Assembly: GCF_047663525.1 (NCBI RefSeq)
Contig: NC_092588.1
Coordinates: forward strand, 106,721,001-106,785,000
Direction of reading: 5' to 3'
DNA length: 64,000 bases
DNA from: Anas platyrhynchos
Taxonomy: Eukaryota; Chordata; Aves; Anseriformes; Anatidae
Each line of letters starts with the position of its first letter. Position 1 is the first letter of the stretch. A program made the translations under genes and the position numbers. Shown piece by piece: positions 1-10,157 of this stretch. Under the pieces are notes generated by a model. It searched no databases and was not told the origin of the DNA. It was given only the letters and a program-made list of their open reading frames with translations.

Positions 1-425
1 CACCTTTGTTATTTTATTATTGAAACGTGTAAATAAGTTTTGTTTCTCTATGTACTTTTTTGGCATAACAAATCTGTGAAATTGAAATTTTAATTTTGTG
101 TGTTAAGGCCATTTTTGTTTAGTATTGTCTCAGATTTTATGTAAATCCCATTATTCAAAGTTGCCTAAATCCATTTAGAAAATCTTTAAAATTGGGAATT
201 CTTAAAGTAAGTTTATTGGCTTTTCTGATCCATTTTTGTTTGGACCAAAAACCAGTATTGTACAAAGTATTAAGTATATATTTTTATATTTACTGAAATG
301 GACTGTGGTGACTTTGGATAATAAGGAAAAGTTTAATATTAAAGCCATGTTTATTACAGTATAATTAACATGTTAATTCATGGGATAAATGCCATCAATA
401 AAAACTATAAAATATTTTCTGGCTG
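1..425 (+). other. NUP153: Putative 3' UTR end of NUP153
   Basis: The stretch is AT-rich, non-coding and unique in appearance. It ends with a plus-strand AATAAA at 397-402, followed about 20 bases later by a T/G-rich patch, which is the layout of a vertebrate polyadenylation site. No coding exon is visible. The name comes from established synteny: in human, NUP153 lies beside FAM8A1 and is transcribed toward it, and FAM8A1 here is on the minus strand. NUP153 is a nuclear-basket nucleoporin. An unrelated plus-strand transcript, or FAM8A1 3' flank, are the alternatives. Confidence 0.45.
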
Positions 426-1619
426 TTTGAACTCCCATTGACAACATCTGCAGTTAGAACTGCACAAGGCAATGCACGCAGCCTGAGTTGGGTGGTGGTA
501 CATGCTTTCTGCAACCTCTGCTTTTTGACAGTCTTAAGCTGTCTTTACTTAAAGAGTTTTGTCTTGCTACAGTGGTTGCAGTTAATTTTTACAGTTTCTC
601 ACAACCACACAAACAAAAAAGTGATCTTACAAATGTTTACCAGCATTCTAATTGAGAAAGATAAAGCATACCTCATTGTAAATAGATAATGTGGTTTCTG
701 CATTGGTATAGGAGTGAGAAAAGCTTCTCAGAGAACAGACATTCTGGTGAAGGGAGAGGACTACAGCTGAACTTTAAGCCACAGCACATGGTTTATGGTT
801 GAGATCCTGACACTTGCTGCAGCTAGAACTGAAAGCTCTCCTTCCCTCTAGTACCACAAAAGGGAGAAAGGCCTTAAAGTAGTTGCATAAGCTTTAAACA
901 TCTTCCCCTAATGCTGCTTTGTATTTCTACAGCTGCCAGTGTTACAAAAAAGGTACTTTTCTAACCCTGTACTAGACTTGACAGGAAGACAAACTTTAAT
1001 TTTCACTTTTGGGAAATTCATGGAACACAAATCAGTATTTCTATGATAGATGTTTTTCCACTTTTACCTACCACATACATACTCAGCCTACCACTAGAAA
1101 ACTGGAGTCTTTTCAAGGGAATACACACACACACACGTCAAACTAAAAGTTGAAGTTTACAACAGTACACCGTATACATCTTTCCCTAGGCAAGTCTGCT
1201 GTTTTTCTTTACCTGCTATGCAAGTGGTAGTATTTTCTAACAGGGTAAGGAGATAACTGTCCCTTAAACCTGAAACATTAGAAATAACCTCTATGCAACT
1301 GTTTTGCTCCCCAGGCCCATCTTAAAGCCCAGTTTCTAGGTCACCACTACAGGAAGTGGCCTAAAACTTCCTTTGGCATTCATACTGAGAGTGTAAGTAG
1401 GCAACACACACCTTAACGTTAGCTTTAGCTTGTCAGGGTGATAGCTGTTCCTCAACTTTTAATGTTAACACTCTTGTCAAGGGTGCAATTCTTTGAAAGA
1501 ACAGTGAAATAAGCTCTCTTGGGTTCTATTTCAGCTGCATGCACTTTGAGGGGTCAATTAAGCAGCAACACTGGTCCTTAAAATAGCATGGGAAATGAAG
1601 ATAGATGCAGAAGTTGCCT
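426..1619. other. Spacer between convergent 3' ends
   Basis: No exon, coding ORF or interspersed repeat was recognised. A short AC run sits at 1124-1137. If FAM8A1 uses a more distal polyadenylation site, part of this stretch would belong to its 3' UTR. Confidence 0.4.
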
Positions 1620-2878
1620 TAATAAACAACACCATTTATTAACTCAGAAAGAGTAACATTAATATTCTGCATTTTTTTTAGTTTATTTCACCTAAAGAGA
1701 TAGAAACAAGAACCCATAAAAATAATTCTACCACCAGCCTCCAAGATTGAAGGTAGGGTTAGAGCCAACAGCCTCAGGGAGGGACAGACAAAAACTGGGT
1801 CTTGGAAGAGTTCCAAACTCTTACTAAGAGAGGAATAAAATATCAACATTGTGGTGTGTAGTCCTTTCCAAGACACTAAATGACATAAGAACAAATTACC
1901 AGAGCTATGTAATCATGCAAAATATTAGGCTTTTTTATTCAGTAGTTGTTATTCCGAATATACAAACAATTAGCCAGAACATAAAGTGAACATAACCAGT
2001 ACTTGTACTTCTGTGGATTTATACCCATGACACGCATTTCAGTTATTATTTTCTGCATGCTCCTGAAACTCATTCAATTGTTCCGCTTGGTATAATTCTA
2101 TGCAAGAAAGAGACGAGTGCTTTCATTCCGACCAGAAGCAGATGATGTGTACTGTTCACAGCTCCAGAATTATGTACATGCCAAGTCACTAACACTGCAG
2201 TGTAACACAGCCTTCCCAAAGAAAAAGCAGCTAGTGTTTCACCTCTTCATGAGCTCTGACACGTGAAATAATGACAATGCTTATGAGAATCATGCAAAAA
2301 AACTTGTCACATCAATGTTCAGATAGATAAAATACTTTAAGAGGTGAGGAAATGTGCCCTGTGAAGTAATAAACACTGCACATCTGGCAATTTAATTAAC
2401 ATGATTTGCCTCACTGTCTAATACTGCAGTTCCCTTCCCCTCAGTTTGCGATACAGCTCGGGCAACTGCTTGGAAAACAACATTTTCGAGTTACCTGCCA
2501 ACACCCAAAACTAGGAACGTTTCTTTTGAGGTGGAGTATTTCTCTGAATCTGCTTTCCCTAGACTGACAAACAGAACAGCACCTAGCTGCAGTTAACAGT
2601 ACAGCCGCTTACTTCCCTGTCAATCTAAGGTTAATACTTCAGATTTACTGCGTCTTGTTTCTCTCAAATTTCTTTGGCATTTGTGAAAACTCCAATACTT
2701 TGAAGGTAGCTGCTGGCACCATACTGGAGCAACCCATTTCCTTTATCTTCTGAATCATTCTGCTTTAATTTGGGCAAAAGATTCCGATGGTCATCTCAAT
2801 TTGAGTTTTGGGGTAGGTCTTTGTTTCATTTGGGGGTGGTGCTCAAAAAACAGTCTGGAAATCCATCACCTTTTGGCA
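1620..2878 (-). other. FAM8A1: Probable FAM8A1 3' UTR
   Basis: This follows the FAM8A1 stop codon on the minus strand. Minus-strand AATAAA hexamers are seen as TTTATT on the plus strand at 1934-1939, 1682-1687 and 1635-1640. The last is followed within about 20 bases by a GU-rich stretch on the sense strand, so it is the preferred candidate end. The choice between them is inference and needs transcript ends. Confidence 0.4.
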
Positions 2879-3023
2879 TCATCTGATTCCATTTCTTCTT
2901 ACCACAATAGTTCCTGCTACAATATCATAGGCTGTTCTGTTGTGCTGAAAAAACAGCAGTGTAATGAATGCAGGAAAAAAGGAAGCAATAGAAAAATTCT
3001 TGATCAAAGCTCTTATTGTAGAC
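2879..3023 (-). CDS. FAM8A1: FAM8A1 exon 5 (last coding exon)
   Basis: This encodes residues 271-317, from STIRALIKNF to VVRRNGIR, with TGA at 2881-2879. The acceptor is TTTCAG|GTCTAC, and its first base completes the Thr codon ACG begun in exon 4. It carries the third hydrophobic segment and the AYDIVAGT motif that closes the RDD domain. Confidence 0.95.
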
Positions 3024-6000
3024 CTGAAATGAAAATAAAACACTTGTTGTCGTATTTTGACTTTTCTGCTTAGGTTAGTAGTTAGCCAGCCTTCAGTTTA
3101 GTGCCTCGGTTTTTGTATAGCATTAAAAAGAATTTAGAAGAGATTGTTTTACCACCTAACTTGGAGAATATTCATGATTGCCAAAACAATTCTCAGGTTT
3201 TGTGATTTAAAAATCACGCAGTCCAGTTATTGCAAAAGCCAATAATAAAGAAAGAAAATGTGCATTTCCTTCATAAATCGGGTGCTTTCTGTAACACTAC
3301 CCTGAAAGCAGCGTAGGCTAAGCGCACTTACGTTGTCATGCTGACATTTGAGGAAGGAATGACTAGCACACGGCTGGGAGCAACGAGTACAGATGTGTCA
3401 CACGTCACAACTCGCAGTCCGAGCAAGAACTTCCCTGGGGTAGCTCCTCCTGCTCCCCAAATACAGATTATCTGCAAAAGAAAAGTTTGTTCAATCCCAC
3501 ACAGCACGGTGCTGTCGATGGGTTTGGCAAACTTGGTCTTCATCACAACTGCGTAAAAGCTACACAGCTTCACAAAACCCAAAATAAAGAGGACTTACTT
3601 CATCAGCCAACGATGACAGAATTTTATTTTTTACCTTATTCAAGAACTGACAACTATTAGTTACAGACGCTACTATTTGTGAGTAATTACCTCATAGAAG
3701 CAGACTAATAACCTGTAGATGAGAGCTACTACCATCATTTTCTGCAAGTCTTCCATGGATGTATCTTCATCTATTTCTTCTATTATGTAATGCATAGCAA
3801 ATTTAGAGATGTCCCTGTTCAAAATAAGACAACTTGAGTGACAAAACACAACAACAAACTGAGCTTATTTGACCCTGCTCCCACTACTGGTGTTTAATAT
3901 TAGAATTTACTCCTTTAGTTCTGGTATTAAAAAGCTCCTCAACTTCTTGCAAGGTACACAAGGGTTCTGCAATCATCTAACTGCACAAATGGAATGGATG
4001 CAAGTCACTTCTTTACAGGGAGGGAAAAAAAAAAAAAAGCATTCATAAATGCCTGGGAGAATTTGCAAGTCACCCTAGGAAAGCAACAGAGCTTCATCTC
4101 CTGTTGCATGACCAAGACTGATTTGTCACTCTCCAATCCCTACAGCTATCACTGTGTGCTCGTAGATGCATGCACGCGGATGTACAACTGGAAGGTTTCA
4201 ACTTTAGCAATTGCAGCCTTCAGCTATTTACCCTAACAAAGCTACACAAAGCATCCATTTGGAGTCAACTGGGTATTTTCACAACCCTACAGATTTAACA
4301 TTATGACCCAGCAGTGGCATGGACATGCTTTTGATGCAGTTAGACAAGGACTTGTCAGACTTCAGGATTGAGAAAATGATCGCACGTCACAACCTGCATT
4401 TCCTTTTTTTTTTTTTTTTTTTGCCTGTGAGGATGTACTTTTTCCTGACAACTCCTCAGTCTGACCTCCAGCAAACATCTCACCAAGAGGGAGGGAAAAA
4501 AAAAAAAGGAGAACATTTTCCTGAAGTTATTTATAAGCAACCTCCTTGCTCTTTCTAAAGTCGTGATATTGAACATATTATAAGTTAATTCAGAAAGTAA
4601 GAGATGCCTTCTCTTTCCATCACCTCCACTACTTGGCAGAAGCAGTGCACACAGTTCTCCAACTTCCCAGGACTTCATTTTGCATCATTTTCAGCCTACT
4701 AAAATCAAATTAGAAATACAAGCTGTCAGGTAGGAGTTGCAGATTTTGGCAACTGAATAGCACTGAGAGGTCAGCATTTTATTTGCGTGTTTATTTGAAC
4801 AACAAATACTAATAATATACACTGACATAGTGATTGCTTGGGTTTTAACCCTCTTCCACGCACTTTTCAAGCATCAGTTCAACCTAGGTGAAAGATGTTT
4901 TCCATACACTATCAGCTTACATTTGGTCACCATGGGGAAGGCTCTTTTAGCAGAAAACGTGGATTCAGAAATGTAACTGTGCTCGTACTCCGAGCTCTGA
5001 TCCCCTAACCAGACACAAATATTTGATTTACACCAGCCAAAGTAGAGGAGCTCAGTGAGCTCTGTGACACCTACCGTTAAAGAAGCAGATAGTCTTAGAG
5101 GTAAACAATTGTTTCTGACCTTACACACGCAGACTCAGTGCCAACCACACCACACACACAACCACACCACGACACCTCAAAGAGCTTAAGGCTGTGTGTA
5201 ACAAACCGTTAAGTTATTCTACTTACTTTATCCCACTGAGGTGCATAATACTTAAAACAATGGTCGCTTTGATGAAGAAGAGAATAAAGAAATCCACCAT
5301 CTCTGCTATGAACCTGTGGGCCAGTGAAGGGATAAGGAACTCGCGACCTGTAAGAGAAATAGTTAACGTGACCCAGATTGGAGTGCTCTAAATGAAGAGT
5401 TTATTGCCTGTTGGCTGACTCTCACTAAACCACGATCGCCATCCTGGCTCACACTAAGAAAATCTACAAAATCTATCAACAAGAAATTATCTGAATTATT
5501 TAGCTTACAAGAGCCTTCTGAAATTCAGTTAAACTCTTTCCGAGCTCTGAGTCCCCTTATGATGAGGATTACCAGCAAAATCCCACCCCTCTGAAGAGCT
5601 GAGGCACACTGGAGATGTATCAATTTTTGCATTCTTTCATTTAAAAGAGCCTCACACAGAAACAATTTCACTAAATCTGACAGTCTAGATCTAAGGAAGA
5701 TTCATATAACTCCTTAGCAAGCCTTCAGCCTGTACCAAATAGCAGCTCTCAACGAAAAATGCAGCCTGCTTTGTCTCATGTCGGACCCAGGAACAGCAGC
5801 CAATTAGTGTATTAGTCACACCTGACCATAAACATTCCTACAGACTGCTTATTAGGACGAAACACAGCAGCTGCCCTGCGATCAGACAGAAAATGTAACC
5901 CATTTCTCAGCATAATTGGCCAAGGGCAGGCTGGGGCAAAAAAGTATTCACAGTAATAAGCTGTTGCTGCTAACACCACCTCAAAAGGCTAAAGCAGAGG

Positions 6001-8120
6001 AAACAAGGTTTATTTTCACCAGTTTCCAAAGAGTAATGTTGCGCTCGTTAAATAATTAAAAACGAACTTCATCTAGACCCATCCACCATTCGGTATCTCC
6101 CAAATCCTGTTAACTCTGCATTGATGCTGTTGAATAGTAATTTCCTCACGTAAACAACGCTAAAATAGATGCACTGCTCATGGTCAGAGCACGCCCAGGG
6201 TGTCAACTCGGTTCTAACTGGGGTTTCCTTCATGCAGCCTGCTCAGCGCCAGAGCCAGCACGCAGCAGCAGACAGCACAGGGCCGGCCAGTCGGGTAAGG
6301 CTGGAGCCAGGGGCACGCTGTCACTTGGAGGCACCAGGCTCAACAGCTGAATAAGGAGGAAGCTGAGTGTCTGGGGCATGGAAGGAAGTACTCAGACCCT
6401 GTCAAACTCCATTAGGCTGAGAAACCTCGGCAGCCCTTGACTCTGGCACACGTCCACCACAGCGACCCTGTATTACACTAGTCATTAAGGGGGGCTACAG
6501 CAGTCAAGCAGGCAGCGTGACAGGGCAGCCGAGGCGCCAGCACGCTTTTTGTCCTGCTGTTCCCAGCATAAGAGCAGTAATCTCCTACAGTAGGGCAGGG
6601 AGGGGCAAGGGGACAAAGCGTCTTAAACCACACAAAGCTTGCTGCTGCCCAGAGTGCAATACTGGTGCTCTGACACTCAGACGGAGCTGGACGAGGCAGT
6701 CACCAGCTCCACTTTTTGCCAGCCCCATTTAAGATCTGCAACATTAACAAGCTGTCACATATTCCAGCTTAGGTAAGCACGCCGGGCTGTCGCTTGCAGG
6801 GGCACCAGCATGGAAACGCGTCCTGTCCTGCCCAGCCTGCTGCGGGGACATTAATCCGCAGCAGAAGAGGAGATGTAATCACTTTAGCTGTTCCAGATAC
6901 ATCATCCGTTTGCAATCTGGAGCCAGGGCACCCATGTAATCGCACGGCTATCGCTGCATCACACGGAGACTTCTCCTAGGACGGCCAGGTGTTGCAACAG
7001 TATTGAGCACTCCCCACAGCTCTGCTCTGCAGCATTAAGGCTGCTTAATGCTCTTAACGGGGCTCTTCGCGCCCCAAAACGCCTTTAGCACACAGAATTT
7101 GTTGCTGAAGAACAACACAAGACAGCAATAAAATAGCAAGGAGCGCTTCAGGCTAGACTTTGCCCCGTATCAGCGTCCGCTTCGATGACTGGCACCATCT
7201 GTTCGCAAGCAACCTGTAGTTCCAACTCAGGGCACCATTAGGGAAAACACTGCTTTGTGGGTACCCTGAAATAAAAGCCAGGCTCCCTTCCCTTCCAACG
7301 GGGGGAGGTGCAAGTCAAGGTGCTCTCCCCTCCTGCTCTGAGCTTGTACAAACGCAGCCGCTCCGCCACGCCGCACTTTGCCCCGCGGAGCGGCACCTGC
7401 CTTTAACCCAGAGCCTGCCCGCAGCCCTTCCTGGATGGTTTTGTTTGTTTTTTTTTTCCCCATTTCTCAGGGCGATGCTCACCGTCCCTCCACAGCCTCC
7501 TGAGGAGACCCCTGCGCGCCGCGCTCCGCCACAAACCTCCCCCAAAAACACCTCCCCCAAACAAACACCTCCCCGCTCCTCCAGCGCTCACGCCCCAGGC
7601 CCTGCTGAGCGAGCCCACGCACTTAACAAAAATAATAAAGAAATAATAAAAAATAAAAACAAAACAAACGCCTCTTTGCGCGCAGCCCCCACTCACCTGC
7701 CGGCCGCCCCGCCGGCTCCCTGGGGGCTGTGGCGCTGCCGGGGGCAGCCCGGGGCGTGGGGCCGGGCCTGCTGCCCGCTGCCTGCGGCCAGGCGGGGGCC
7801 AGCAGGTAGAAGGGGCTGTAGTAGGCGGCGGTGGAGGCGGCGGAGGCGGCGGCGGTGGCCGCGGCTCCCCCCGCTGCGGCGGGGGCCGGGGGCTGCGGGG
7901 CGGCGCTGGCCGCGGCGGAGGCGGCGAGGAGGGCGGGCAGCCCGCTCTGCCAGCTGAGGTAGCCGCAGTACGAGTCCCACAGCCACTGGTGCACCCGCCG
8001 CGCGTACTCGGCCGCGCTCAGAGCCTTCCCTTCTGCCGGAGGGGACTGAGGAGGAGGAGGGGGCTCCGCGGAGCTCCTCTCGCAGCCGGCCCCCGGGCCG
8101 CCGCCGCCGGCCTCCGCCAT
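2879..8120 (-). CDS. FAM8A1: FAM8A1, complete gene, five coding exons
   Basis: The CDS joins 8120-7697, 5347-5227, 3814-3691, 3471-3332 and 3023-2879 on the minus strand, for 317 residues. All introns are GT-AG and every junction stays in frame. FAM8A1 is an ER-membrane RDD-domain protein that binds the HRD1-HERP ubiquitin ligase complex and promotes ER-associated degradation. An alanine/proline-rich N-terminus (to about residue 141) is followed by the conserved core. Predicted membrane segments are near residues 157-177, 208-228 and 284-294. Family marks include VHQWLWDSYCGYLSW (44-58), the R153/D159 pair of the RDD domain, IICIWGAGGATPGKFLLGLR (224-243) and AYDIVAGTIV (301-310). It is about 100 residues shorter than the human protein, and the difference lies in the N-terminal region. 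ATG 8120 is the first ATG in the frame. Confidence 0.95.
3024..3331 (-). other. FAM8A1: FAM8A1 intron 4
   Basis: A 308-bp intron with donor GTAAGT and acceptor TTTCAG. Nothing else was recognised in it. Confidence 0.9.
3332..3471 (-). CDS. FAM8A1: FAM8A1 exon 4
   Basis: This encodes residues 224-269, including GATPGKFLLGLRVV and APSRVLVIPSSNVS, the most conserved part of the family and of the RDD domain. The acceptor CTTTTGCAG|ATAATC enters in phase 0, and the donor GTAAGT leaves two bases (AC). Confidence 0.96.
3691..3814 (-). CDS. FAM8A1: FAM8A1 exon 3
   Basis: This encodes residues 183-223 (DISKFAMHYI ... LLVCFYE). It holds an acidic stretch, IEEIDEDTSMED, and the start of the second membrane helix. 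The acceptor is TGAACAG|GGAC and the donor is GTAATT. Its first base completes Lys182. The 219-bp intron to exon 4 (3472-3690) holds nothing else recognisable. Confidence 0.95.
3815..5226 (-). other. FAM8A1: FAM8A1 intron 2
   Basis: A 1.4-kb intron with homopolymer runs at 4026-4038 (A) and 4405-4422 (T), and an A-rich run near 4497-4507. A cytosine/adenine-rich simple repeat at 5147-5176 lies about 50 bases beyond the exon 2 donor. No other element is recognised. Confidence 0.85.
5227..5347 (-). CDS. FAM8A1: FAM8A1 exon 2
   Basis: This encodes residues 143-181 plus split codons at both ends: REFLIPSLAHRF, then the hydrophobic MVDFFILFFIKATIVLSIM, taken as the first membrane helix. R153 and D159 match the RDD-domain signature. 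The acceptor is TTACAG|GTCGCG and the donor is AAA|GTAAGT. Confidence 0.96.
5348..7696 (-). other. FAM8A1: FAM8A1 intron 1
   Basis: A 2.35-kb intron that becomes more GC-rich toward exon 1 (about 6200-7600). It carries a T-rich run near 7440-7458 and an A/AT tract at 7624-7672. No coding exon or known interspersed repeat was recognised. Confidence 0.85.
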
Positions 8121-8250
8121 CTTGTCCGCCCCCTCCCGCACCCAGCGCCCCGCCCGCCGCGCAGGCGCCAAGGCAGCGCCGCGCCCCTCCCCTCCCAGCG
8201 CGGAGGGCGGACAGGTCAACCCGCCGGGCCGGGCGGGGCGGGGAGGTGGT
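7680..8250 (-). promoter_or_regulatory. FAM8A1: CpG-island promoter of FAM8A1
   Basis: This is the only dense CpG block in the window. It contains GC boxes (CCCCGCCC at 8148-8155; GGGGCGGGG-type near 8232-8240), an NRF1-like GCGCAGGCGC at 8159-8168, and a YY1-like CCGCCATCTTG at 8115-8125 lying over the start codon. There is no TATA box. This is a housekeeping-type promoter, and a YY1 site at the ATG usually goes with a short 5' UTR. The exact start site cannot be read from the sequence. Confidence 0.8.
7697..8120 (-). CDS. FAM8A1: FAM8A1 exon 1 with start codon
   Basis: This encodes residues 1-141, starting MAEAGGGGPG. A proline run, the conserved AAEYARRVHQWLWDSYCGYL block and an alanine-rich low-complexity linker (66-99) lead to YYSPFYLL, a motif shared with the mammalian protein. 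The start context is GACAAGATGG, a good Kozak match, and no ATG lies upstream in the CpG island in this frame. The donor is CAG|GTGAGT. The high GC content makes long shadow ORFs on both strands, which are not genes. Confidence 0.93.
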
Positions 8251-8556
8251 GAGGAGATGGGGGTGGCCTCTCCTCACAGGTAACCAGGGATAGGAGTAGA
8301 GGGAATGGCCTCAGGTTGTGCCAGGGAAGGTTCAGGGTGGAAGTTAGGAGACATTTCTGCTCAGAAAGAGCAGTCAGGCATTGGGATGGGTTGCCCAGGG
8401 AGGTGGTGGTGTCACCGTCCCTGGGGGTGTTCAAGGAAAGGCTGGACGTGGTGCTTGGGGACATGGTTTAGTGGGTGACACTGGTAGCAGGGTGATGGTT
8501 GGACCAGATGATCTTGGAGGTCTCTTCCAACCTTAATGATTCTGTGATTCTATGAT
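8250..8556 (+). mobile_element. CR1 LINE, 5'-truncated 3' end
   Basis: The sequence matches the CR1 3' region as I know it from birds: CACAGGTAACCAGGGATAG, GGGTTGCCCAGGGAGGTGG, GGACATGGTTTAGTGGG and CTTCCAACCTTAATGATTCT, ending in the ATTCTGTG/ATTCTATG tail. Only about 300 bp remain, with no intact reverse transcriptase. Its 5' edge meets the CpG island of FAM8A1 and it points away from that gene. Confidence 0.9.
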
Positions 8557-9829
8557 AGTGACACATGCTGTAGTCACACAGAGTTTCCCATTTTTAATAC
8601 TGCACGTAGGACAACTGACCAGAAAAAAAATCAAAAAGCACCCTCTCTCAGAGTATATCCCCATACAACCCCAACTCATTTGAGAGCTGAAGTAGTTCCT
8701 CTGGTGGGAGTCTCTGGTATAGGCAAGCTGAGGTGAATTGGCAAAGTGCTTGGCCTGTGCCACCTTAATTAAATGAAATCACACGTTCTGCACCCATTTT
8801 GTAGCTAGGGTTCTAATGGCACGTGTTTTAAAACATAGACCTGGGCAAAATCAATATGGGTAGCTGATTTGGGAAATACAGTGAGTTTTAGTACGACTAG
8901 GAAGAACGATGCAGAATGAGAATAAGGAAGGAAGAAATGGAAAGAAGATAGAGAAGTATACAAAAGAAAACCATGCACTGTAGTAGCTTAGAGGTGACCA
9001 TATGATGAAAGACAAGGGCAAGGAGTGTGGATTTATGAAAAAAAAAGAAATAATACCTCTCACAGTCCCAAGATCACATGTAAGATACCCCAAAATACAT
9101 TATCTTAACATGGCTATTAACTGCTGATGACAATCTAGCTTGGAAAAGATAACATAGGTAACATAGCAGAGCTTCCTCCTTTGTAATATTTCACCTTGTC
9201 CTTCATCAGCTATAGCAATGAATGAAAATGAAAAAGCTATGGTGATGAAAATAATTTCACTGTTTTTAAATTGGGTTTTCACCACAAACCCATCAAGATG
9301 AAAGTGGCTGGCCATTGTGTGTATGTGTGTGTGTGTCCACATGCATTGTCATGGTTCTCTCAAGCCAGATCAGATCTGTAGATACAATTACAAGGTCTCA
9401 CAGGCTTTCACATAGTGTTGCCAGTCACATGTAAATTTTAGGGTAATCCCATACCATTTAGGTAATCCCATAACCAGTTGGGATTTACTATGTAGTTATG
9501 TTGGGTATTCAAGGTGGAACTGAATGACTGATGAGAGGGAGAAGGGAAGTAAAAGGTAGACAAACAATACAGTATTTCTTCATTCCCAGTTTTTTCAGTC
9601 AGTAGTGTTTAGTTCGTCTGCCTTCAAAAAATAGCCCACAAATTCCAAAATTCTGTATAACGCAGGTGTTCAGATTATTCTATGCTGTATATGATAAAGA
9701 GGTGCCATAACAACAAGGCATGCAAGTGGCGGGGACCTCACTGCCTTTCTGAGCACAAAAAGTCTAGTTTCACTGCTGTGCAATTGCCATACATGATGGG
9801 AGTATGCATGACCTTCTGTATCACTCTTT
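8557..9829. other. Intergenic DNA between the CR1 and the solo LTR
   Basis: No exon or repeat family was recognised apart from a TG-rich microsatellite at 9317-9337. Confidence 0.6.
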
Positions 9830-9835
9830 TCTCCC

Positions 9836-10157
9836 TGAAGGGATGCAAGACATAGACTCCTGATGGCTCTTGAACAGGAGACGTTTATTGCTCTTTTTCA
9901 CTTCTACATATACTTTCCCCGTAGTCCCACGCAGCATCCACGCGCCCAAATCTGTCATACAGTTGTTTAGAGACCCTCAGACACGTGCCTTGAGCCAGCC
10001 AGCAATTGGCCACTGCCGGAAGCTCATCTTTAACACTGTAGCCAATTTACTTTATCTCATCCTTGCTCAAGTTTTTGTTTCTAGCACTTGTTTCCTCATT
10101 ATCTCTAATTCAGGGACGTGTGAAAGTGTGAAGACACCTGCAAATTCCTTTCCCACA
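9836..10157 (-). mobile_element. Solo LTR of an endogenous retrovirus
   Basis: This is a 322-bp unit that begins TG and ends CA and is flanked by identical hexamers TCTCCC at 9830-9835 and 10158-10163, the mark of retroviral integration. On the minus strand an AATAAA polyadenylation signal (9889-9884) lies about 50 bases before the LTR end, as expected for an R region. No internal retroviral region and no second LTR flank it, so it is a recombined solo LTR. A 6-bp duplication fits alpha- or betaretrovirus-like elements; the family is not identified. Confidence 0.78.

Noticed and set aside
7445..7957. 170-residue plus-strand ORF over the CpG island
   Set aside because: It is Arg/Pro-rich, lies antisense to FAM8A1 exon 1, and its codons simply mirror the GC-rich exon. 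There is no splice or family support.
8121..8219. In-frame 33-residue N-terminal extension of FAM8A1
   Set aside because: The frame is open upstream, but the first codon proposed is TTG. No ATG precedes 8120, and MAEAGG matches the start seen in the family.
9842..10157. LTR start placed at TGCAAG (9844) instead of 9836
   Set aside because: That boundary gives no matching flanking duplication, whereas 9836-10157 gives a perfect 6-bp one.
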